NCBI GenBank assembly: GCA_002329285.1
Contig: DCTO01000078.1
Span: 1,522 to 26,617 of the forward strand
Length of the DNA: 25,096 bases
From: Ruminococcaceae bacterium UBA1438
GTDB lineage: Bacteria; Bacillota; Clostridia; Oscillospirales; Acutalibacteraceae
Direction: 5' to 3'
The notes beneath the pieces were generated by a model. That model ran no database searches and was not told where the DNA came from. It saw only the letters and a program-made list of their open reading frames with translations. Below are positions 6,265-14,028 of this stretch, in pieces. Both the position numbers and the translations under genes were made by a program. How positions within the stretch are numbered: the stretch's first letter is position 1; each line of letters begins with the position of its first letter.

Positions 6265-8796
6265 ATGAAAAGGTTAATTTCAATTGCTTTAAGCGCGGCA
6301 ATCGTGCTCACTGCGCTCTTTGCGTTGCCGTTTGTTTCAAATGCGGCTGTTGTAAGCGGCAACTGCGGCGATAACGGCAGCAACGTCACCTGGAGCTTTG
6401 ACACCTCAACGGGTGTTCTCACCCTGAGCGGCAGCGGCAGCACGGCAAATTATAATGATGATGCTTCGCCTGCTCCGTGGATTAATGATTATGCCGCCTC
6501 CATCACTCGCCTGGTTATTGAAAACGGCGTAACCGGCATCGGTTCAAAAGCGTTTATGAACTGCACTGCGCTTCAGTCGGTTGATTTCGGCTCGGTGCAG
6601 TATATCGGCTGGTATGCGTTTTTTAATTGCTCCGCGCTCGGCGGCGTTGCGCTGCCCGATTCCGTGCGCCAAACATGGAGCGGCTGCTTCCAGAACTGCA
6701 CCTCAATCGGTTGGATCAATATCGGCTCGGGCTTAACTGAACTTTGCCCTTATATGTTTGCGGGGTGCAACAGCTCAAGCTTCTGGTGGGTGCATATCCC
6801 GGCTAATATCACCACAATCAGCGAGCATGCGTTTGACGGCTGCTCAAATCTCGGCTGGAACACTATCGCAGGCACGGGCATTAATTTCGGCGAGGATTGC
6901 TTTAAGGATATCAGCAGCGGCGCAACCTTTTTGATTGCGGATGCGGCAACAAGAACATATCTTCAGAATTATTACGGCGGCTGGAAATTCAACTGTATTG
7001 ATGATAATCATAACTATTCAAGCGCGGTAACAGCACCCACCTGCACTCAGCAGGGCTTCACAACTTACACCTGCAGCATCTGCGGGGGCAGCAATATCAG
7101 CGATTATGTTGATGCGCTCGGCCATGATTATGAGCTTCAGGGTGCAAGCGCAAATGATTATTATTTCATTTTCAATTGCAGCCGCTGCAATGTAACCGCT
7201 TCAATCTCCGCCGCAACGCTGCGCAATCATTTTGATGAGCATATTAATGATGAGGAGACTTTAAGCGGCTTCAGAATGGAATATGACGTTAATGAGGATG
7301 GCTTTGTCAATATGCGCGATTATTCATTAATCGTAAGCCAGTATAATAATCTGAATGCCTCCTCGCATCAAACAACGGTTTCTCCTTCATCAACCCATCA
7401 GGAGATGTACGGCTTCGGCGCGTCCTCCTGCTGGTGGTCGCAATTTGTTGGCGGATGGGATGATGATAAGGTTAATGAGGTTATGAAAATGCTTTATGAC
7501 GATGAGGAGGGAATCGGCCTTAACATTTATCGTTACAACCTCGGCGCGGGAAGCAAAGATGATTCAGCGCTTTATAGTATCGGCACACGAACCGAATGCT
7601 TTTTGCAGAGCGATGGCACTTATGACTGGACTGCCGATGCAAATGCGCGCAAATGCCTTGAGGTTGCAAACGGCTATTGCGATAATATGAGAGTAACCCT
7701 GTTTTCAAATTCGCCCCCTGTTTATTACACCAAAACCGGCAGGGCATACGGAGCCTGGATTGCAGACGGCACGGCGTTTGACGATATTCCCTGCAATATA
7801 GACAGCTCTAATTATTCAAAGCATGCGGCATTTGTTGTTAAATGCGGCGAGCACTTTATCAATGATCTTGGTTACAGGGTTACGGATATTTCCCCGATTA
7901 ATGAGCCTGAATGGGCTTGGGGCGCTTATAATTCGGATCTTACCTCGGCAGGCCAGGAGGGCTGCCATTACAGCAAATATGAATGCCGCGATATGTATAA
8001 GGCTTGCATTTCCGCAATTAATTCAAGCTCAATCAAAAACAGCTGCGAAATCAGCATGTTTGAATCCGGGCAGATGGGTAACGCAACCTTTAACGATTAT
8101 CTGCAGATTATGCTCGGCACCGGCACAAATATATTTACTGAAAATAAATATGAAAACAAGGAGCTTCGCAATTATTTCACAACCGTCGGCTTCCATTCCT
8201 ATTGGTCAGATCAGACGGCAAGGGAGGCAACTGCCGCGAAATTCAGCGAAAGCACCTTCTCGAAGTATGACCGCGTTCTAACGGAATATTGCCAGATGGA
8301 TGGCTCATCCTCCGGCCTCGGTATTAAGTACGGGCTTGATCTGGCGGACACAATCTGGCAGGATTTAACCATTCTTGATGCAAAGGAATGGGATTGGTGG
8401 GTTGCCGTTGCAGGCGGCGGTTATATGGATGGCCTGCTTTATATAAATGATTACACCAACCCGAATTGCAGCAAGGAGGTTGTAACCTCAAAGCGCTTCT
8501 GGGTTATGGGCAATTTCTCAAAATATACAACAGAGGGCTCTGTCAGAATAGATGTTTCCTGCAATCAGGATATGAAGGTTTGCGGTTTTAAAAATCCTGA
8601 TAACAGCATAACCCTGATTTATATCAACACAACCGATAATGATGAATTAACGTATGTTAACGGAACAGGGCTTTCAACCTTTTCGGCTTACACAACCGAT
8701 GCCACCCGTGATCTTGAGGAAATTCAGGCAGGCGAAAGCGTCAGCACTCCTGCGCTGATTCCCGCAAATTCCGTAACAACCGTTGTTGTAAGATAA
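6265..8796 (+). CDS. Secreted LRR / EF-hand / GH30 glycoside hydrolase
   Basis: 843 residues. Residues 1-28 are a signal peptide. Residues about 30-245 carry BspA-type leucine-rich repeats (ITRLVIENGVTGIGSKAFMN, FNCSALGGVALPDSV). Residues 247-290 hold a CxxC-containing linker module (TCTQQGFTTYTCSICGG ... ALGH). Residues 340-360 hold one dockerin-like calcium loop, DVNEDGFVNMRD. Residues about 370-843 are a GH30 clan-A (beta/alpha)8 barrel plus beta domain: QEMYGFGASSCWW at the start, acid/base E547 in SPINEPEW, nucleophile E674 in VLTEY. GH30 members cleave beta-linked glycans such as xylan, beta-1,6-galactan or beta-1,6-glucan; the subfamily cannot be fixed by eye. Only one EF-hand repeat is visible, whereas dockerins usually have two. 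The gene is transcribed alone, divergent from the signalling operon. Confidence 0.88.
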   Translation: MKRLISIALSAAIVLTALFALPFVSNAAVVSGNCGDNGSNVTWSFDTSTGVLTLSGSGSTANYNDDASPAPWINDYAASITRLVIENGVTGIGSKAFMNCTALQSVDFGSVQYIGWYAFFNCSALGGVALPDSVRQTWSGCFQNCTSIGWINIGSGLTELCPYMFAGCNSSSFWWVHIPANITTISEHAFDGCSNLGWNTIAGTGINFGEDCFKDISSGATFLIADAATRTYLQNYYGGWKFNCIDDNHNYSSAVTAPTCTQQGFTTYTCSICGGSNISDYVDALGHDYELQGASANDYYFIFNCSRCNVTASISAATLRNHFDEHINDEETLSGFRMEYDVNEDGFVNMRDYSLIVSQYNNLNASSHQTTVSPSSTHQEMYGFGASSCWWSQFVGGWDDDKVNEVMKMLYDDEEGIGLNIYRYNLGAGSKDDSALYSIGTRTECFLQSDGTYDWTADANARKCLEVANGYCDNMRVTLFSNSPPVYYTKTGRAYGAWIADGTAFDDIPCNIDSSNYSKHAAFVVKCGEHFINDLGYRVTDISPINEPEWAWGAYNSDLTSAGQEGCHYSKYECRDMYKACISAINSSSIKNSCEISMFESGQMGNATFNDYLQIMLGTGTNIFTENKYENKELRNYFTTVGFHSYWSDQTAREATAAKFSESTFSKYDRVLTEYCQMDGSSSGLGIKYGLDLADTIWQDLTILDAKEWDWWVAVAGGGYMDGLLYINDYTNPNCSKEVVTSKRFWVMGNFSKYTTEGSVRIDVSCNQDMKVCGFKNPDNSITLIYINTTDNDELTYVNGTGLSTFSAYTTDATRDLEEIQAGESVSTPALIPANSVTTVVVR

Positions 8797-8888
8797 GAAT
8801 GTGAATTTAGCTTTTATCCCGGTTGAAAAAAACCTTGCCGAATGCGGCGAGCCTTATTTGGAACAATGAGCATCAGTTCACTAAACTT

Positions 8889-8916
8889 AAAGGAGAACGG
8901 GCAGCCGTTCTCCTTT
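8889..8916 (+). terminator. Probable terminator hairpin after GH30
   Basis: A perfect 12-bp stem (AAAGGAGAACGG / CCGTTCTCCTTT) with a GCAG loop lies between GH30 and the TPR gene. The run of T is short and mostly inside the stem, so termination may be partial. A weaker hairpin lies at about 8834-8851. Confidence 0.5.
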
Positions 8917-8947
8917 GATAAAATATAAAACAATTCGGAGCAAAAAT

Positions 8948-9790
8948 ATGAGTTATGATAAAGGTTATTTAAAACCGGAGGATTATGCAGAGCCGCGCTG
9001 CCTGCTTTGCGATGAGCCTTATGGCGTAACGCCGGAGGTTAAAAGCGTTCCCCAGCAGCGCATCATTCAAAAAATGAATGATTATATGAGCCGCAGGGAT
9101 TATGCCGGCGCAGAACGCCATCTTAAATATTGGCTTGAGGAGGCAAGGCTCGGCAACGATAAAAGGGGCGAGCTTATGATTCGCAACGAGCTTGTTGGCC
9201 ATTTTCGCAAAACGGGAAATAAGGACGGCGCTTTTGAAAGCGCGCTTGAAGCCTTAAGGCTGATTGATGAGCTGGATTTTGACGGCACTATCAGCTCCGG
9301 CACAACCTATATTAATATCGCAACGGCTTATAACGCCTTTGGCGAGGATGAAAGGGCAATTGCCCTTTTTGAAAAGGCAAGGGCGGTTTATGAGGCGAAT
9401 GGCGGCACTGCGCCGGAGCTTCTCGGCGGGCTTTATAATAATATGGCGCTCACCTTTACAGCGTTGAAAAATTATGACAGCGCTCTGGAGCTTTATGATA
9501 AAGCGCTTAAGGTTATGGATAATGCGCCTGACGGCGAGCTGGAGCAGGCGATAACCTATCTTAATATTGCAGACGTTTATGACGCCAAGCTTGGCTCAGA
9601 GGCGGCTGAAAAGCAGGTTGGCGAGCTTCTTGATAAAGCCTATGATCTGCTTATTAATTCCGATGTTAAAAAAGACGGCTATTATGCCTTCGTCTGCGAA
9701 AAATGCGCTCCCGTTTTTTCGCATTACGGCTATTTTCTTGCTGCCGGTGATTTAAATAAAAGGGCGGAGGCTATCTATGAACGGTCTTGA
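8948..9790 (+). CDS. Tetratricopeptide-repeat protein (partner of DUF4037 protein)
   Basis: 280 residues, soluble, with no signal peptide. I chose the ATG at 8948, which has GGAG eight bases upstream. An in-frame TTG at 8915 lies inside a hairpin stem and has no ribosome site. The N-terminus has an EPRCLLCDEPYG segment (C18, C21) that could be a small metal or redox site. Residues about 35-250 are helical TPR units, with clear copies at TYINIATAYNAFGEDERAIALFEKA, GLYNNMALTFTALKNYDSALELYDKA and AITYLNIADVYDA. TPRs mediate protein-protein contacts. The 3' end overlaps the DUF4037 gene by 14 bases, so the two are co-translated and probably act together. The function is unknown. Confidence 0.87.
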   Translation: MSYDKGYLKPEDYAEPRCLLCDEPYGVTPEVKSVPQQRIIQKMNDYMSRRDYAGAERHLKYWLEEARLGNDKRGELMIRNELVGHFRKTGNKDGAFESALEALRLIDELDFDGTISSGTTYINIATAYNAFGEDERAIALFEKARAVYEANGGTAPELLGGLYNNMALTFTALKNYDSALELYDKALKVMDNAPDGELEQAITYLNIADVYDAKLGSEAAEKQVGELLDKAYDLLINSDVKKDGYYAFVCEKCAPVFSHYGYFLAAGDLNKRAEAIYERS

Positions 9791-10718
9791 GCTTTCAAAG
9801 GCGTTTTTTGAGGAATACGGCATGCCGATGCTTGAGGCGGAATTTTCGGATTTAATGCCGTTTCTTTGCGCGGGGCTTTTCGGCAGCGGCTCGGAGTGCT
9901 TCGGCTTTGATGATAAGGTTTCAACGGATCATGATTTTGAGCCCGGCTTTTGCCTGTTTCTGCCGGATGAATCCGTTGTGGACAGGAGACAGGCGTTTTT
10001 GCTTGAAAGGGCATATGCAAAGCTGCCAAAGGAAATTATGGGCTTTCGCCGCTCGCTGCTTTCGCCTGTCGGCGGGGCGCGCAGGGGCGTTTTGCGCACG
10101 GGCGAATTTTTCCTTGAAAAAATCGGCAGCGAAAGCGGAGCGCTTTCCGCGCAGCAATGGCTCACCCTGCCGGAGCAGGCGCTTGCAGAGGCAACTAACG
10201 GCGAAGTCTTTTTTGATAATTACGGCGAGGTTACCAAGATTCGCGCCGCGCTTTCCTGTTATCCGGAGGATATCAGGCGCAAAAAGCTTGCGGGCAATCT
10301 GTTGCTGATGGCGCAATCGGGGCAGTATAATTATAAGCGCTGCATAGATCATGGCGAGGCGGCTGCGGCGCAGCTTGCCGTTAATGAATTCGTCAGCAGT
10401 GCAATGGCGGTTATTTTCTTATTAAATAATAATTATAAACCTTATTATAAGTGGAGCTTTCGCGCGCTTCGTTCGCTTCCCAAGCTTTCGCTTGAGGCGG
10501 AGATTATGGAATATCTGCTCACAACCAATAACGATGCTGAAATGGCGGAGGAAAAATATTATGCCATTGAGGGCGTTGCCGCCGATGTTATTGATGAGCT
10601 TGCAGAGCAGGGCTTAACAAAAGCAATTTGCGGCGATCTTGAAAAGCATGCTTATTCGGTTAATGACGGCATTGCCGATGCGGAGCTTCGCAATCTGCAT
10701 ATTCTGGCGGCTATATAA
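9777..10718 (+). CDS. DUF4037 nucleotidyltransferase-like protein
   Basis: 313 residues. The N-terminal segment GSGSECFGFDDKVSTDHDFEPGF (positions 36-58) matches my knowledge of the DUF4037 signature. It resembles the GS...D.D core of nucleotidyltransferase-fold proteins, with possible metal ligands among D45, D46, D51 and D53. The rest is helical with no further motif I recognise. The start overlaps the TPR gene by 14 bases and the stop is 28 bases before nrdG, so all three may share a transcript. The substrate and reaction are unknown. Nucleotidyl transfer to a small molecule or a protein is a guess from fold only. Confidence 0.8.
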   Translation: MNGLELSKAFFEEYGMPMLEAEFSDLMPFLCAGLFGSGSECFGFDDKVSTDHDFEPGFCLFLPDESVVDRRQAFLLERAYAKLPKEIMGFRRSLLSPVGGARRGVLRTGEFFLEKIGSESGALSAQQWLTLPEQALAEATNGEVFFDNYGEVTKIRAALSCYPEDIRRKKLAGNLLLMAQSGQYNYKRCIDHGEAAAAQLAVNEFVSSAMAVIFLLNNNYKPYYKWSFRALRSLPKLSLEAEIMEYLLTTNNDAEMAEEKYYAIEGVAADVIDELAEQGLTKAICGDLEKHAYSVNDGIADAELRNLHILAAI

Positions 10719-10746
10719 ATATGAAAGGCTATGGTGATTAGTATAT

Positions 10747-11439
10747 ATGAAACTGCACGGTCTGCAAAAAATGACGCTTCTTGATTTCCCCGGCTGCGTT
10801 GCCTGCACGGTGTTTCTTGGCGGCTGCGATTTTCGCTGCCCGTTCTGCCACAATTTTGAATTGGTTGACGGCACTGCCCGGCCGGTTATGACGGATGATG
10901 ATCTGATAAAATTCCTTGAAAGCAAAAAGGGTCTGATAGACGGCGTTGCAATCACGGGCGGGGAGCCCTGCCTTCATTCGGATTTGCCGCAGCTTATAGA
11001 GCGTATTCATAATGCAGGCTTTCGAGTTAAGCTTGATACTAACGGCTATCATCCCGAAATGCTGAAAAAAATTCTTAATCAGGGTATCGTTGAATATGTT
11101 GCAATGGATATTAAAAACAGCCCCGAAAAATATGCCCTCACCTGCGGTGTTGATGAAATTGATATGGGCGTCATCAGGCAGAGCATGGATTTGCTGATGA
11201 ACAGCGGCATTGAATATGAATTTCGCACAACGGTTATCAAGGAGCTTCACGAAAAAGAGGATTTTGAAAAAATCGGCGAAATGATTAAAGGCGCAAAGCG
11301 CTATTTCCTGCAAAGGTTTACTGACAGGGATTCCGTGCCATACGGAAATTTAACAGCCCCAAGCTTTGATGAAATGCACGAATTTGAGGCGATTGCAATC
11401 AAGTTTGTGCCAAACACAAAATTACGCGGAGTTGAGTAA
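10747..11439 (+). CDS. nrdG: Anaerobic ribonucleotide reductase activating protein (radical SAM)
   Basis: 230 residues. The radical-SAM motif CDFRCPFC (CX3CX2C; C27, C31, C34) binds the [4Fe-4S] cluster that cleaves S-adenosylmethionine, and a GGEP motif (TGGEPCLHSD) follows. The protein would generate the glycyl radical on NrdD in the cytoplasm under anaerobic conditions. Its length and opening (MKLHGLQKMTLLDFPG) fit the longer clostridial NrdG type rather than the roughly 155-residue E. coli form. The ribosome site is weak (GGTGA). The gene lies upstream of nrdD, the reverse of the common nrdD-nrdG order, and is outside the NrdR-box promoter. It is therefore probably transcribed from the TPR-DUF4037 side. 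Confidence 0.88.
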   Translation: MKLHGLQKMTLLDFPGCVACTVFLGGCDFRCPFCHNFELVDGTARPVMTDDDLIKFLESKKGLIDGVAITGGEPCLHSDLPQLIERIHNAGFRVKLDTNGYHPEMLKKILNQGIVEYVAMDIKNSPEKYALTCGVDEIDMGVIRQSMDLLMNSGIEYEFRTTVIKELHEKEDFEKIGEMIKGAKRYFLQRFTDRDSVPYGNLTAPSFDEMHEFEAIAIKFVPNTKLRGVE

Positions 11440-11442
11440 AAA

Positions 11443-11489
11443 CAACTATATATTGTGGTTGAAAAAATTTTTAATAATATATATTGACA
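11443..11489 (+). promoter_or_regulatory. Tandem NrdR boxes upstream of nrdD
   Basis: Box 1 (11443-11458, CAACTATATATTGTGG) matches my recalled NrdR consensus acaCwAtATaTwGtgt at 13 of 16 positions. Box 2 (11474-11489, ATAATATATATTGACA) matches at 11 of 16. Their centres are 31 bp apart, the three-helical-turn spacing typical of NrdR pairs. Box 2 overlaps the -35 element, so binding would block RNA polymerase. NrdR is the ATP/dATP-sensing repressor of ribonucleotide reductase genes; its own gene is not in this window. Confidence 0.8.
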
Positions 11490-11512
11490 AATGCCTCTCT
11501 TAATGATAGAAT
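11484..11512 (+). promoter_or_regulatory. Sigma-A promoter of nrdD
   Basis: A consensus -35 TTGACA (11484-11489) and -10 TAGAAT (11507-11512) have a 17-base spacer. Transcription should begin near 11519, giving a leader of about 60 bases. Confidence 0.82.
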
Positions 11513-11524
11513 GATTTTTGCAGC

Positions 11525-11545
11525 GTCAAGAAAGAGTTTCTTGAC
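11525..11545 (+). other. Hairpin in the nrdD 5' leader
   Basis: A perfect 9-bp stem (GTCAAGAAA / TTTCTTGAC) with a 3-base GAG loop lies at the extreme 5' end of the predicted nrdD transcript, about 20 bases before GGGAGG. It is not followed by a T-run, so it is not a terminator. A role in mRNA stability is possible but not shown. Confidence 0.5.
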
Positions 11546-11578
11546 CGACAAAAAGTATTATTAAGGGAGGATTTTTTG

Positions 11579-13963
11579 ATGTATCAGGTTGTTAAAAGAG
11601 ACGGCAGTGTTGTTGATTTTGATATAAATAAGATCAGTGCCGCAATCGCAAAAGCATTTGATGCAGTGGGCAAGCAGTACCACCAAAGCGTTATTGATTT
11701 AATTGCAATTCACGTAACTGCTGATTTCGAAAGTAAAATTCAGGATGAGAAAATTTCCGTTGAGGCTATTCAGGACAGCGTTGAAACCGTGCTTTCCGAA
11801 TCCGGTTATGCGGATGTTGCAAAGGCATATATTCTTTATCGCCGCCAGAGAGAGAAGATCCGCAACGTTAATTCAGCGCTTCTTAACTATAAAGAGATTG
11901 TTGATAATTATCTTAAAATTAATGACTGGCGCGTTAAGGAAAATGCAACGGTAACATATTCCGTCGGCGGTCTTATCCTTTCAAATTCAGGCGCAATCAC
12001 TGCCAATTACTGGCTCAGCGAGGTTTATGATGATGAAATTGCAGAGGCTCACCGCAATGCTGATATTCATCTTCATGATCTTTCAATGCTCACCGGTTAT
12101 TGCGCAGGTTGGAGCTTAAAGCAGCTTATTCAGGAGGGTCTCGGCGGCGTAACCGGCAAAATCACCTCTTCACCCGCAAACCATCTTTCAACCCTTTGCA
12201 ATCAGATGGTTAACTTTCTCGGCATTATGCAGAATGAATGGGCAGGCGCTCAGGCATTCTCCTCTTTTGACACATATCTTGCTCCCTTTGTTAAGGTTGA
12301 TAATCTTTCTCAGAAAGAGGTTAAGCAGTGCATTCAGTCCTTCGTTTACGGCGTTAACACACCAAGCCGTTGGGGCACACAGGCACCGTTCTCAAACATC
12401 ACCCTTGATTGGACCGTTCCGAATGATCTGAAAAACCTTCCCGCAATTATCGGCGGCAAGGAAATGGATTTCACTTATGGCGATTGCCAGAAGGAAATGG
12501 ATATGGTTAACAAGGCCTTCATCGAAATTATGATTGAGGGCGATGCAAACGGCCGCGGCTTCCAGTATCCTATCCCAACCTATTCCATCACCAGAAATTT
12601 TGATTGGAGCGAGAGCGAGAATAACAAGCTTCTCTTTGAGATGACCGCTAAATACGGCACTCCTTATTTCTCAAACTATATCAACTCTGATATGGAGCCG
12701 AGCGACGTGCGCTCAATGTGCTGCCGTCTCCGTCTTGACCTTCGTGAGCTTCGCAAAAAGAGCGGCGGCTTCTTTGGTTCAGGCGAATCAACCGGCTCAA
12801 TCGGCGTTGTAACCATCAACCTTCCCAGAATTGCTTATCAGGCAACTGATGAGGCTGATTTCTATGCAAGGCTTGATCATCTTATGGATCTTGCTGCCCG
12901 CAGCTTAAAGGTTAAGAGAACCGTTATCACAACCCTTCTTGACCAGGGCCTTTATCCTTACACCAAGAGATATCTCGGCACCTTTGCAAACCATTTCTCA
13001 ACCATCGGCCTTATCGGCATGAACGAGGTTGGCCTCAATGCAAACTGGCTTAAGGCTGATCTCACTGATGAAAAGGTTCAACGCTTTGCAAGGGACGTTC
13101 TCAATCATATGCGCGAGCGCCTTTCCGATTATCAGGAGGAATACGGCGATCTCTATAACCTTGAGGCAACCCCGGCCGAATCAACAACTTATCGTTTTGC
13201 AAAGCATGATAAGGAGGATTTCCCGGATATCATCACCGCAAATATGAACGGCACTCCTTATTACACAAACTCTTCTCATCTTCCTGTTGGTTACACAGAG
13301 GATATCTTCTCTGCTCTTGATATTCAGGATGATTTGCAGACACTTTATACTTCAGGCACTGTTTTCCATGCTTTCCTCGGCGAAAAGCTTCCCGATTGGA
13401 AGGCTGCCGCAAATCTTGTTCGCAAGATTGCAGAGAATTACAAGCTGCCTTATTACACCATGAGCCCCACATATTCCGTATGCAAGGATCACGGTTATCT
13501 CACGGGCGAGCAGTTCACCTGCCCGATCTGCGGCCAGAAAACAGAGGTTAACAGCCGCATCACCGGTTATTACCGCCCAATTCAGAACTGGAATGACGGT
13601 AAGGCACAGGAATATAAGGACCGCAAGGTTTATAATATCGGCCGCTCTCATTTAACTCATGAGGGCCCGAATCCTGCTCCTGTTGATGAGGCTCCGGCAG
13701 CAGAGGTTAACACCACCGCAGATGCTCCTGCAGCAGGCGGCGCAATCCTCTTCAAGACCGCAACCTGCCCCAATTGCAAGGCGGCTGCTGCACTTCTTGA
13801 TAAGGCCGGCGTTCAGTATCAGGCGCTCAATGCCGATGAAAATGCAGAGCTTGTTGCGCAGTATGGCATCAAGCAGGCTCCAACCCTTATTGTTCCTAAC
13901 GGCGATTCATTTGAAAAGTTCCGCGGTGTTTCAGACATCAAGGGCTGGCTTATGAATAAATAA
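11579..13963 (+). CDS. nrdD: Class III (anaerobic) ribonucleotide reductase fused to a C-terminal redoxin domain
   Basis: 794 residues from ATG 11579, with GGGAGG eight bases upstream. Residues 1-95 form an ATP-cone (VVKRDGSVVDFDINKISAAI). Residues about 100-690 are the glycyl-radical barrel that reduces ribonucleoside triphosphates to dNTPs. SMCCR (C381/C382) is probably the thiyl-radical Cys region, by analogy with MGCR in relatives. Zinc-site candidates are C635, H638, C648 and C651. The radical glycine is G663 in SRITGYYR. An Ala/Pro-rich linker (about 695-721) leads to a thioredoxin/glutaredoxin-like domain (722-794) with a CPNC active site (C730, C733) and a cis-Pro-like motif QAPTLIV. 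The fused redoxin suggests that electrons come from thiols rather than formate. Expression is controlled by the NrdR boxes. Confidence 0.93.
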   Translation: MYQVVKRDGSVVDFDINKISAAIAKAFDAVGKQYHQSVIDLIAIHVTADFESKIQDEKISVEAIQDSVETVLSESGYADVAKAYILYRRQREKIRNVNSALLNYKEIVDNYLKINDWRVKENATVTYSVGGLILSNSGAITANYWLSEVYDDEIAEAHRNADIHLHDLSMLTGYCAGWSLKQLIQEGLGGVTGKITSSPANHLSTLCNQMVNFLGIMQNEWAGAQAFSSFDTYLAPFVKVDNLSQKEVKQCIQSFVYGVNTPSRWGTQAPFSNITLDWTVPNDLKNLPAIIGGKEMDFTYGDCQKEMDMVNKAFIEIMIEGDANGRGFQYPIPTYSITRNFDWSESENNKLLFEMTAKYGTPYFSNYINSDMEPSDVRSMCCRLRLDLRELRKKSGGFFGSGESTGSIGVVTINLPRIAYQATDEADFYARLDHLMDLAARSLKVKRTVITTLLDQGLYPYTKRYLGTFANHFSTIGLIGMNEVGLNANWLKADLTDEKVQRFARDVLNHMRERLSDYQEEYGDLYNLEATPAESTTYRFAKHDKEDFPDIITANMNGTPYYTNSSHLPVGYTEDIFSALDIQDDLQTLYTSGTVFHAFLGEKLPDWKAAANLVRKIAENYKLPYYTMSPTYSVCKDHGYLTGEQFTCPICGQKTEVNSRITGYYRPIQNWNDGKAQEYKDRKVYNIGRSHLTHEGPNPAPVDEAPAAEVNTTADAPAAGGAILFKTATCPNCKAAAALLDKAGVQYQALNADENAELVAQYGIKQAPTLIVPNGDSFEKFRGVSDIKGWLMNK

Positions 13964-13983
13964 TCAGAATATAAACAACGATG

Positions 13984-14010
13984 GGGAGGGGCTTGCCCCC
14001 TCCCGTTTTT
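13984..14010 (+). terminator. Rho-independent terminator between nrdD and trxB-like gene
   Basis: An 8-bp all-GC-type stem (GGGAGGGG / CCCCTCCC apart from one A-T pair) with a 5-base loop is followed by GTTTTT. It lies in the 65-base gap before the flavoprotein gene, so that gene depends on read-through or on a promoter I could not identify. Confidence 0.82.
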
Positions 14011-14028
14011 AATGTAACGGTGATTAAA

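Noticed and set aside
8915..8947. TTG start extending the TPR protein by 11 residues
   Set aside because: It lies in the stem of a terminator hairpin. ATG 8948 has a proper GGAG.
11525..11545. Riboswitch in the nrdD leader
   Set aside because: The leader is about 60 bases, with one simple hairpin and no known aptamer core such as an adenosylcobalamin motif.
13981..14028. ATG start extending the TrxB-like protein by 16 residues
   Set aside because: The codon is part of the terminator stem, and the standard FAD motif begins right after ATG 14029.
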